Source of the DNA: an uncultured Collinsella sp.
GTDB taxonomy: Bacteria; Actinomycetota; Coriobacteriia; Coriobacteriales; Coriobacteriaceae
Direction of reading: 5' to 3'
DNA length: 9,311 nt
Assembly: GCA_902478705.1 (NCBI GenBank)
Contig: CABSMB010000027.1
Span: 1 to 9,311 of the forward strand
Shown: piece after piece, positions 1-6,331 of the stretch
Layout of the letters: every line of letters begins with the position of its first letter
Position numbering within the stretch: the first letter of the stretch is position 1
Program-made: the position numbers and the translations under genes
Notes under the pieces: model-generated
What the model was told of the DNA's origin: nothing
Databases searched by the model: none
The model's input: only the letters and a program-made list of their open reading frames with translations

Positions 1-313
1 CGGCTCCGCTTCGCTTTATCTGATCAAGCAGGTTCGCGATGAATCCCACCGATTTGCGATTACGTTCCACCGCGAGTTGCGCGATAAGGCTATGACGGTT
101 TCGGTGCTTGACGACGTTCCGGGCGTGGGGCCCACCAGAAAACGTGCCATTATGCGCCATTTTGGCTCGATGAAGCGTTTGCGCGCAGCAAGCGAGCAGG
201 AGATTGCAGAAGTTCGAGGCGTTCCGGCCGATGTCGCCAAAGCGGTCCACGAGGCACTTGTTGCATGGAATGCCGAACGCGCCCAGGCATCGGCCAGCCG
301 ATCCGAAAACTAA
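1..313 (+). CDS. uvrC: UvrABC system protein C, C-terminal end (partial)
   Basis: This is the last ~103 codons of uvrC; the 5' part lies outside the window. UvrC makes the two incisions around a DNA lesion in nucleotide excision repair, acting in the cytoplasm on the UvrB-DNA complex. Reading in frame from base 2, the protein shows the end of the UvrC RNase H-like nuclease domain (LYLIKQVRDESHRFAITFHR, where the His of DESHRF lies in the conserved nuclease segment), then two helix-hairpin-helix DNA-binding motifs: LDDVPGVGPTRKRAIMRHFG, followed by a second hairpin around EVRGVPADVAKAV. A short polar tail (AERAQASASRSEN) ends at the TAA at 311-313. A TTG in frame at 77 is internal and not a start. 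The gene is separated from the transporter by 365 bp with its own candidate control elements, so I do not place it in the downstream operon. Confidence 0.93.
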   Translation, partial: GSASLYLIKQVRDESHRFAITFHRELRDKAMTVSVLDDVPGVGPTRKRAIMRHFGSMKRLRAASEQEIAEVRGVPADVAKAVHEALVAWNAERAQASASRSEN

Positions 314-338
314 ACGCGCTTCTAAACAACTGATATAC

Positions 339-361
339 ATGATTGGTCATTTTTCAATCAT
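339..361 (+). terminator. Weak AT-rich hairpin after uvrC
   Basis: ATGATTG (339-345) and CAATCAT (355-361) are perfect 7-bp inverted arms around a 9-base loop, and TTGTTT follows. The position, 25 bp past the uvrC stop, suits a terminator. The stem has only two G-C pairs and the T-run is interrupted, so this is a weak call. Confidence 0.25.
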
Positions 362-478
362 TTGTTTCGCGGTGATTACCTGCCGATTTCGGGTTTTATT
401 AACGCTAAAACGTTTGACTAGCCATGGTGAACAACACTGCTATCCTGCGGGTTGACGAAGACTGATATCTCACCTCGT

Positions 479-559
479 CGATACATACTGTCTGTCGAAT
501 CATTTGTCAATGAATTCGGTGAACGGTAGTAAATACCGTTCAAGCGTATGTATGTATCG
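479..559. promoter_or_regulatory. Nested inverted repeats upstream of the transporter (candidate operator or leader structure)
   Basis: Two perfect inverted repeats lie one inside the other. The inner one has 9-bp arms, TGAACGGTA (520-528) and TACCGTTCA (534-542), around a 5-base spacer GTAAA. The outer one has 10-bp arms, CGATACATAC (479-488) and GTATGTATCG (550-559). A smaller repeat, TCATT-TGTC-AATGA (500-513), sits between them. The inner palindrome has the size and symmetry of a site for a dimeric repressor or activator. The outer arms could be a second pair of half-sites about 70 bp apart, or could close a larger RNA structure if transcription starts further upstream. No regulator gene is present in the window to name the protein. 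The rest of the 314-678 gap holds no convincing gene. Confidence 0.5.
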
Positions 560-581
560 GTCGCCGAGCGCGGCACCTCAG

Positions 582-609
582 TTGGGTTCGTCGGTAGGTA
601 AGGTATATA
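582..609 (+). promoter_or_regulatory. Possible sigma-70 type promoter for the binding-protein gene
   Basis: TTGGGT (582-587) and TATATA (604-609) are separated by 16 bp and lie downstream of the palindromes. If used, transcription would start near 616 and give a leader of about 60 bases before the ATG at 679. The -35 box matches consensus at only about half its positions. An alternative -35-like TTGACT lies at 414-419, but no good -10 box follows it at normal spacing (TGCTAT after 18 bp, TATCCT after 21 bp). The choice is unsettled. Confidence 0.27.
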
Positions 610-678
610 TCGTCCGCAAGTTGCGCGGGGGCAAGTCTAGGTGCTCCCGGGTAAGATTCTCTATTGATAGGAGAAGAC

Positions 679-2292
679 ATGGCCATCATCAACAAGGGTA
701 TGTCCAGGCGTTCGTTCCTCGGCCTCACCGGCAGCGTCGCTGCTGTCGCAGGGCTTGGTCTCACCGGCTGCGGTGGCAGCTCTAGCGACGAGGGTTCCGC
801 TTCCGGTTCCACCGATTCCGCCAACCGTGGCGGCGGCGTGATCACCGCTGGTTCCGCTTACGCTCCGTCCAGCTTCGACCCCGCCAGCACCGGCTCCGCT
901 GTGGGCCTGGGTGCTAACTGGCACGTCATCGAGGGCCTCTACGGCATCGATTACCACGACTACAGCACCTTCAACGAGCTCGCCACCGACGATCCCAAGT
1001 CCGTGGACGACACTACCTTCGAGGTCACCATCCGCAAGGGCGCAAAGTTCTCCGATGGCACCGAGGTCACTGCTGACGACGTCGTCGCTTCCTACACCGC
1101 TTGCGCCGCTTCTGCTACCTACGCTCCGTTCTTCCAGCCCTTCGAGTCCATCGAGGCCAAGGACGCCAGCACTGTAACGGTCAAGACCAAGGTCCCCAAC
1201 TTCTCCTTGCTCAAGGATCGTCTGGCCATCATCCGTGTTACCCCGGCCACCCAGGCCGAGGAGGATCGCGCCAAGCAGCCGATCGGTTCCGGCCCCTGGA
1301 TGTACGACTCTATCTCCGATACCGAGATCACCCTGGTTCCCAACCCCGAGTACAACGGTGAGTATGCTGCCGAGGATAAGAAGATCCAGTACAGCATCCT
1401 GACCGACCCCACCGCTCGCGTTACCGCTCAGCAGGAGGGCTCCACGCTCGTTATGGAGCTCGTCACCGCTGATGCCGTCGACCAGCTCGAGAGCGCTGGC
1501 TGCAAGATCGATAACGTTCAGGGTTTCGGCACCCGCTTCATCATGTTCAACGTCGCCAAGGAGCCTTGGAACAACGTCAAGGTCCGTCAGGCCGTCATGT
1601 ACGCGCTCGACACCGAGAAGATGATCACCAACACCTTCGCCGGCCTTGCCACCGCTGCCAGCTGCTACCTGCCCAAGAGCTTCACCAACTATCATGAGGC
1701 TTCCACGGTGTACAAGACCGACGCCAAGAAGGCTAAGAAGCTCATCGAGGAGTCTGGCATCACCCCGGGTGCCATCACCCTGCGCACCACCGACAACGAG
1801 CAGATCAAGGGCATGGCCGCTCAGGTCAAGAACGACCTCGACGCCCTCGGCTTCGATGTGACCATCCAGACCGATACCTCGCCGGCCACCTACGCTGCCA
1901 TCGACGGCGGCGAGGCCTACGATATCCTTCTCGCTCCTGGCGATCCGTCCTGCTTCGGCGCCGACCCCGACCTGCTGCTCAACTGGTGGTATGGCGACAA
2001 CGTCTGGATGCAGACCCGTTGCCCGTGGAAGGATTCCGCTGAGTGGGCGAAGCTCCACGGTCTCATGGACGAGGCTCTTGCCGCCGAGGGCGACGAGCAG
2101 CAGAAGAAGTGGAACGAGTGCTTCGACATCATCGCCGACAACGCTGTTCTGTACCCCGTTGTCCACGTCAAGACCGTTTCCGCTTCCTGGGACGATCCGT
2201 CCACCGCGCCCAACGGCGAGGCCCTCGATGGCTTCAAGGGCATCGGCACGACGAGCATGTCCTTCAGGGGCGTCGCGACCGTCAAGGCCTAA
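679..2292 (+). CDS. Peptide/nickel-type ABC transporter substrate-binding lipoprotein (SBP_bac_5 family)
   Basis: This 537-residue protein is the extracellular solute receptor of the ABC transporter encoded by the next three genes. Its length matches DppA/OppA-type receptors (~530). I chose the ATG at 679 because AGGAG (669-673) lies 5 bases before it; a TTG at 664 is in frame but would put that site inside the gene. The N-terminus holds a twin-arginine motif (SRRSFLG, residues 9-15), a hydrophobic stretch, then a lipobox LTGC with Cys31 as the expected lipidated residue. That predicts folded export by Tat and anchoring to the outer face of the membrane. A Ser/Gly/Asp-rich linker follows. The rest reads as SBP family 5: GAKFSDGTEVTADDVVASY early, and FIMFNVAKEPWNNVKVRQAV in the middle. 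Lysines are almost all AAG, and codon bias is stronger than in the esterase genes, which suggests high expression. Family 5 receptors bind peptides, nickel, opines and several sugars or sugar acids, so the ligand cannot be read from sequence alone. Confidence 0.93.
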   Translation: MAIINKGMSRRSFLGLTGSVAAVAGLGLTGCGGSSSDEGSASGSTDSANRGGGVITAGSAYAPSSFDPASTGSAVGLGANWHVIEGLYGIDYHDYSTFNELATDDPKSVDDTTFEVTIRKGAKFSDGTEVTADDVVASYTACAASATYAPFFQPFESIEAKDASTVTVKTKVPNFSLLKDRLAIIRVTPATQAEEDRAKQPIGSGPWMYDSISDTEITLVPNPEYNGEYAAEDKKIQYSILTDPTARVTAQQEGSTLVMELVTADAVDQLESAGCKIDNVQGFGTRFIMFNVAKEPWNNVKVRQAVMYALDTEKMITNTFAGLATAASCYLPKSFTNYHEASTVYKTDAKKAKKLIEESGITPGAITLRTTDNEQIKGMAAQVKNDLDALGFDVTIQTDTSPATYAAIDGGEAYDILLAPGDPSCFGADPDLLLNWWYGDNVWMQTRCPWKDSAEWAKLHGLMDEALAAEGDEQQKKWNECFDIIADNAVLYPVVHVKTVSASWDDPSTAPNGEALDGFKGIGTTSMSFRGVATVKA

Positions 2293-2352
2293 GACTCGCT
2301 TGAGTCATATGTGGGGCGTCGGTCGTAAGGCAACGTCCTCATAGTTGAAACA

Positions 2353-2386
2353 AAGACCCGGGCGACCTCGATGTCGCTCGGGTCTT
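2353..2386 (+). terminator. Strong hairpin between receptor and permease genes (attenuator or partial terminator)
   Basis: The arms at 2353-2366 and 2373-2386 form a 14-bp stem with one G-U pair and a 6-base loop CTCGAT; each arm holds the core AGACCCG or CGGGTCT. No T-run follows (TGTAATGAG), so it is not a classical intrinsic terminator. It lies about 60 bp after the receptor stop and about 60 bp before the permease start. That is the usual place for a structure that protects the receptor mRNA or limits read-through, giving more receptor than membrane subunits. Confidence 0.6.
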
Positions 2387-2412
2387 GTAATGAGTATCCA
2401 TACTCATATACC
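2385..2412 (+). promoter_or_regulatory. 18-bp perfect palindrome within a possible internal promoter
   Basis: ATGAGTAT (2390-2397) and ATACTCAT (2400-2407) are perfect 8-bp arms around CC. The two-base spacer is too tight for a good RNA hairpin, so a protein-binding DNA site is more likely. It almost exactly fills the 16-bp gap between TTGTAA (2385-2390) and TATACC (2407-2412), which match the -35 and -10 consensus at four of six positions each. The palindrome is solid; the promoter reading is speculative. Confidence 0.35.
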
Positions 2413-2447
2413 AGTTGGTCCTACCGACAAAAGAAAGGGGAGAGAAC

Positions 2448-3404
2448 GTGAACAACTTTCTACGTTTGATTGGAAGGCGTCTCGTGGCGCTGCCGATCAT
2501 GGCATTGGGCGTCACCGTCCTGGTGTTCTTCCTTATGTCGTTCTCCAAGACCGACCCCGCCTATACGGCGTTGGGTGACGGTGCCTCGCCCGAGGCGGTT
2601 GCCGAGTACCATGAGAAGTATGGTCTGGACGACCCCTGGCCCGTGCGCTACGTGCGCTACATGGGCGATTTGATCCATGGTGACATGGGCACCTATGGTG
2701 CTGCCCGCAACTCTGTTGCCAAGCGCATCTCCACGGCCCTGCCCGTCACGATGCAGCTGACCTTTATCGGTCTTGCCATCGGCGCGGTCGTCTCGTTTTT
2801 ACTCGGCGTCATCGCGGCACTGTATCGCGATAAATGGCCGGACCAAGTGATCCGCGTCTTTTCCATCGCCGGCCTGGCAACCCCGTCGTTCTGGCTTGCC
2901 GTCCTGTTGATTCTGCTGTTCTCTTCCTACCTTAAGGTGCTCCCGGCGTCCGGTGCTCTGCCTCACTTCACCACCAACCCGGCTGGCTATCTGGGACGTA
3001 TGATCATGCCCGCTATCGCCCTGGCATTTCCGCTGACGGGTCAGATGACTCGTATCGTGCGTACCGCCATGGTCGAGGAGCTCGACAAGGACTACGTCCG
3101 CATGGCCCGCGGCGCCGGCGTTCCCGAGAAGGTCGTCGTCGGCATCAACGTTTTGCGCAACGCGCTGATTACCCCGGTCACCACCCTCGGTCTTAAGATC
3201 GGCTACCTTATGGGCGGCGCCGTCGTCATCGAGGTCATCTTCAACCTCCCCGGCATGGGTACTGCGATTCTGCAGGGCGTTCAGGGCAACGAGGCGAACC
3301 TGGTTCAGGGCGTCGTCATCGTCGTTGCTCTTGCCTTCATCATCATCAACATCGTGGTTGACATGCTCTACCTGCTCATCAACCCGCGCATCAGGACGGT
3401 GTAG
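2448..3404 (+). CDS. ABC transporter permease, DppB/OppB type
   Basis: This 318-residue inner-membrane protein is one of the two channel-forming subunits of the transporter. I chose the GTG at 2448 because AAGGGGAG (2435-2442) ends 5 bases before it; no codon further upstream in this frame has such a site. A first hydrophobic helix (about residues 9-31, LPIMALGVTVLVFFLMSF) is followed by an extracytoplasmic segment with the HEKYGLDDPWPVRYVRY motif typical of DppB N-termini. The binding-protein-dependent permease domain has several more helices. The EAA loop, which docks on the ATPase, begins about residue 210 (EELDKDYVRMARGAGVPEK). FNLPGMGTAILQ and a C-terminal NPRIR are also usual for the family. 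The stop is three bases from the next start, so the two permease genes are probably translationally coupled. Confidence 0.95.
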   Translation: MNNFLRLIGRRLVALPIMALGVTVLVFFLMSFSKTDPAYTALGDGASPEAVAEYHEKYGLDDPWPVRYVRYMGDLIHGDMGTYGAARNSVAKRISTALPVTMQLTFIGLAIGAVVSFLLGVIAALYRDKWPDQVIRVFSIAGLATPSFWLAVLLILLFSSYLKVLPASGALPHFTTNPAGYLGRMIMPAIALAFPLTGQMTRIVRTAMVEELDKDYVRMARGAGVPEKVVVGINVLRNALITPVTTLGLKIGYLMGGAVVIEVIFNLPGMGTAILQGVQGNEANLVQGVVIVVALAFIIINIVVDMLYLLINPRIRTV

Positions 3405-3407
3405 ATT

Positions 3408-5423
3408 ATGGTAAAGATTCGAGAGAAGCAAACCGAGCAGCTCGAGAAGGCTGCCTCCAAGGGGCTCAAGCTCGGTGGCTGGAAGAAGATGACGCTGTCT
3501 TCTAAGATTGCCGCCGTCGTGCTGGTGCTGGTCGCCCTGACCGCGATTCTGGCGCCCCTTCTTGCCCCCTATAGCCCGGTCGAGATTTTCACTGCTCGCC
3601 AGGCTCCCGGCAATGGATTTATCTTCGGTACCGACGATAAGGGCCGCGACATCCTGTCGCGCATGCTTTACGGTGGCCGTTACTCGCTGATCATCGGCTT
3701 CGGTGCTACTGCCATGGCTCTGGTCTGCGGCTCGGTCGTGGGCGCCCTCGCGGCTGTTTCGCGCAAGTCCGTTTCCGAGGCGATCATGCGCATCCTGGAC
3801 ATCATCATGTCCATCCCGGGCATCGCCCTCGCTGCCGTCTTCGTCTCCATCCTGGGCAATTCCGTGCCGTCGATCATCTTCGCCATCGGCTTTATGTACA
3901 CCCCGCAGATTGCCCGTATCGTGCGCGCTAACATCGTGTCCGAGTACGGCGAGGACTATGTCCGCGCGGTCATCGTTTCCGGCGCCAAGGCTCCGTGGAT
4001 TTTGATTAAGCACGTTCTGCGTAACTGCATCGCCCCGATCATGGTCTTCACCGTTACCCTGGTCGCCGACGCCATCATCTTCGAGGCCTCGCTGACCTTC
4101 ATCGGCGCTGGTATCCAGGAGCCCACCGCTACCTGGGGCAACATCCTCGCCGACGCCCGCGGCGGCGTGCTCGCCGGCCGTTGGTGGCAGGCACTGTTCC
4201 CGGGCCTGGCCATCATGATCACCTGCCTGGCGCTCAACATCCTCTCCGAGGGCATTACCGACGCCATGGCCGCTGCTCCCTCCGCCGCCCTGGATCCGAC
4301 CGATTCCTCCAAGCGCCGCGAGGCCGACCTGCTGGTCTCCGACCCCGTTCGCGCTTACAAGGAGCAGGCTCAGTCCCTGTCCGCCCGTCTTGGCGCCCTG
4401 CGCGATGTCGAGCTCAAGCGTAACGACCGCCATGTGCCCGATGAGTCCGTTGAGCCGATCCTTTCGGTACGCGATTTCTGCATCCAGTTTGAGCACCACG
4501 GTGACATCAACGTCGTCGACCACGTCAACTTTGACGTCCGTCCCGGCCAGACCATGGGCCTGGTAGGCGAGTCCGGCTGCGGTAAGTCCATCACCACGCT
4601 GGCCATCATGGGTCTGACCGATGATGACGAGCACCTTTCCGGTGAGGTTCTCTGGGAGGGTCGCGACCTGCTCAAGATGAGCAAAAAAGAGTGGTTCGGC
4701 CTGCGCGGTACCGATATCGCCATGGTCTATCAGGACGCCCTGTCCTCGCTCAATCCCTCCATGCTCATTTCCGCTCAGATGAAGCAGCTCACCAAGCGTG
4801 GCGGCACCCGTAGCGCCGAGGAGCTCCTGGAGCTCGTGGGCCTCGACCCCAAGCGTACGCTCGAGAGCTATCCGCATGAGCTTTCCGGTGGTCAGCGTCA
4901 GCGCGTTCTGATCGCTATGGCCCTTACCCGCGACCCCAAGCTGGTCATCTGCGACGAGCCCACGACCGCTCTGGACGTTACCGTCCAGAAGCAGGTCATC
5001 AAGCTGCTCAACGACCTTCAGGCCAAGCTCGGCTTTGCCATGATCTTCGTTTCGCATGACCTGGCTCTGGTCGCCGAGGTCGCTCATAACATCACGGTTA
5101 TGTACGCTGGCCAGGTTATCGAGCAGGCGCCCACCAAGGAGCTGCTCACCAACCCGATCCACGAGTACACCCGCGGTCTTCTGGGCTCCGTTCTGTCCAT
5201 CGAGAGCGGCTCGGGCCGCCTGCACCAGGTGCCCGGCGCTGTTCCGAGCCCGCGCGATTTCCCCAAGGGCGATCGCTTCGCGCCCCGCTCGAGCCATCCG
5301 CGCATTGGCCTGGACACCCGTCCGGTCTTCAAGCGCGTGCCCGGCACCGAGCACTTCTATTCCGAGCTCCCCGATGAGGTGCTCAAGGCAAATGGTTTGA
5401 CCCCTCACGCGGAGGTGATGTAG
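3408..5423 (+). CDS. Fused ABC transporter permease (DppC type) and ATPase (DppD type)
   Basis: One 671-residue chain carries the second channel subunit and the first ATPase. Residues 1 to ~285 are a DppC-type permease: a cytoplasmic N-terminus, a first helix (IAAVVLVLVALTAILAPLLA), FGTDDKGRDILSRMLYGGRYS, and an EAA loop from about residue 182 (EDYVRAVIVSGAKAP). A charged linker covers ~285-350. The ATPase domain follows from ~351 and looks intact: Walker A GESGCGKS 387-394, Q-loop Gln442, signature LSGGQ 492-496, Walker B LVICDE 512-517, D-loop ALD, and H-loop His550. The C-terminal oligopeptide-ATPase extension begins near 582 (NPIHEYTRGLL). There is no stop, frameshift or internal ribosome-binding site at the junction, so the fusion looks genuine. 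Similar fusions are known in peptide-family transporters of actinobacteria. The extension contains no cysteine: GDRFAPRS (621-628) replaces the usual GC-x-F-x-PRC form. The ATG at 3408 is preceded by AGGACGG inside the end of the upstream gene. Confidence 0.95.
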   Translation: MVKIREKQTEQLEKAASKGLKLGGWKKMTLSSKIAAVVLVLVALTAILAPLLAPYSPVEIFTARQAPGNGFIFGTDDKGRDILSRMLYGGRYSLIIGFGATAMALVCGSVVGALAAVSRKSVSEAIMRILDIIMSIPGIALAAVFVSILGNSVPSIIFAIGFMYTPQIARIVRANIVSEYGEDYVRAVIVSGAKAPWILIKHVLRNCIAPIMVFTVTLVADAIIFEASLTFIGAGIQEPTATWGNILADARGGVLAGRWWQALFPGLAIMITCLALNILSEGITDAMAAAPSAALDPTDSSKRREADLLVSDPVRAYKEQAQSLSARLGALRDVELKRNDRHVPDESVEPILSVRDFCIQFEHHGDINVVDHVNFDVRPGQTMGLVGESGCGKSITTLAIMGLTDDDEHLSGEVLWEGRDLLKMSKKEWFGLRGTDIAMVYQDALSSLNPSMLISAQMKQLTKRGGTRSAEELLELVGLDPKRTLESYPHELSGGQRQRVLIAMALTRDPKLVICDEPTTALDVTVQKQVIKLLNDLQAKLGFAMIFVSHDLALVAEVAHNITVMYAGQVIEQAPTKELLTNPIHEYTRGLLGSVLSIESGSGRLHQVPGAVPSPRDFPKGDRFAPRSSHPRIGLDTRPVFKRVPGTEHFYSELPDEVLKANGLTPHAEVM

Positions 5424-6251
5424 ATGAGCGAGACCGCAGTCAACGGCGTCGAGCCGATCATCTTCCTTGATGACGTCCACGTCACCTTTAGGACCCGTAC
5501 CGGCTCGATTCTGCACCCCAACCTGGTTCACGCCGTCCAGGGTGTAACGATTAAGCTCATGCCCGGACAGACCATCGGCATCGTCGGCGAGTCCGGTTGC
5601 GGAAAGTCCACCACCGCCAACGTCATGTGCGGCCTTCAGGCCCCTACGAGCGGCAAGGTGTACTTTAAGGGCAAGGACGTTACCAAGCGTACCGCCGAGG
5701 ACCGTCGCCACATGGGTCGCGTCATCTCGGTCGTGTTCCAGAACCCGGCCACGGCACTCAACCCCCGCATGGTCGTTCGCGAGCAGCTGCTCGACCCCAT
5801 GCGCGTCCACAACCTGGGTACCGAGGCCGAGCAGGAGAAGCGCGTCAAGGAGCTCTTGGAGCTCACCGGTCTGCCCAGCTCCGCCGCCGAGGTTCTTCCC
5901 GGCCAGCTTTCGGGCGGCCAGCGCCAGCGCGTCGCAATTGCCCGTGCCCTGTCGCTGAACCCCGATGCCATCATCGCCGACGAGCCCACCTCGGCTCTGG
6001 ACGTTTCGGTCCGCGCGCAGATTCTGAACCTGTTGACCGACCTTAAGAAGGAGCTCGGCCTGGCCATGGTATTCATCAGCCATGACATCCAGACGGTCCG
6101 CTATATCTCTGACGACATCATCGTTATGAATGGCGGCAAGATCGTCGAGCATGGCGAGGCCAAGCAGGTCTTCCAGCACCCTCAGGACCCCTACACCAAG
6201 ATGCTGCTCGGCGCTGCGCCGTCGCTGCTGCATCCCAAGCTCGGCGAGTAG
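5424..6251 (+). CDS. ABC transporter ATP-binding protein, DppF/OppF type
   Basis: This 275-residue cytoplasmic ATPase is the partner of the ATPase half of the fused subunit; the two should dimerise under the permease pair. The start at 5424 directly follows the preceding stop and has a near-perfect ribosome-binding site, GGAGGTGAT (5411-5419). All motifs are present: Walker A GESGCGKS 55-62, Q-loop Gln106 in VVFQNPATALNPRM, signature LSGGQ 162-166, Walker B AIIADE ending at Glu187, and H-loop His220. The protein stops soon after QDPYTKMLLGAAPSLLHPKLGE, so it has only the start of the oligopeptide-ATPase C-terminal extension and is shorter than E. coli DppF. The early end looks natural because the reading frame closes cleanly on TAG. 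It is the last transporter gene before the hairpin and the esterase genes. Confidence 0.95.
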   Translation: MSETAVNGVEPIIFLDDVHVTFRTRTGSILHPNLVHAVQGVTIKLMPGQTIGIVGESGCGKSTTANVMCGLQAPTSGKVYFKGKDVTKRTAEDRRHMGRVISVVFQNPATALNPRMVVREQLLDPMRVHNLGTEAEQEKRVKELLELTGLPSSAAEVLPGQLSGGQRQRVAIARALSLNPDAIIADEPTSALDVSVRAQILNLLTDLKKELGLAMVFISHDIQTVRYISDDIIVMNGGKIVEHGEAKQVFQHPQDPYTKMLLGAAPSLLHPKLGE

Positions 6252-6267
6252 CCTCGCTTTCCCTCCC

Positions 6268-6295
6268 GTGCGCCCGGTTCCCTTGCCGGGCGCAC
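6268..6295 (+). terminator. GC-rich hairpin between transporter and esterase genes
   Basis: GTGCGCCCGG (6268-6277) and CCGGGCGCAC (6286-6295) are perfect 10-bp arms around an 8-base loop. The sequence that follows (CTCCGTTGCG) has no T-run. It lies only 16 bp after the ATPase stop and 36 bp before the esterase start. With no clear promoter in the remaining gap, I read it as a read-through attenuator or mRNA-processing barrier within one transcription unit, though a full terminator is possible. Confidence 0.55.
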
Positions 6296-6331
6296 CTCCG
6301 TTGCGATTTCGAAAGGTTGGGTTCACGAGCC

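Noticed and set aside
504..785. A 93-codon + strand frame crossing from the gap into the binding-protein gene
   Set aside because: It overlaps the true gene in another frame, has no ribosome-binding site, and its gap part covers the inverted repeats; composition is Arg/Ser-rich with no motif.
661..2166. A 501-codon open frame on the - strand opposite the binding-protein gene
   Set aside because: Same shadow effect: Gly/Val/Leu/Asp-rich with no motif, and the sense gene has clear export signals and family motifs.
4290..4460. A separate start for the ATPase half of the fused protein
   Set aside because: The linker has no in-frame ATG or GTG with a ribosome-binding site at proper spacing, and the frame runs through without a stop, so one fused protein is the simplest reading.
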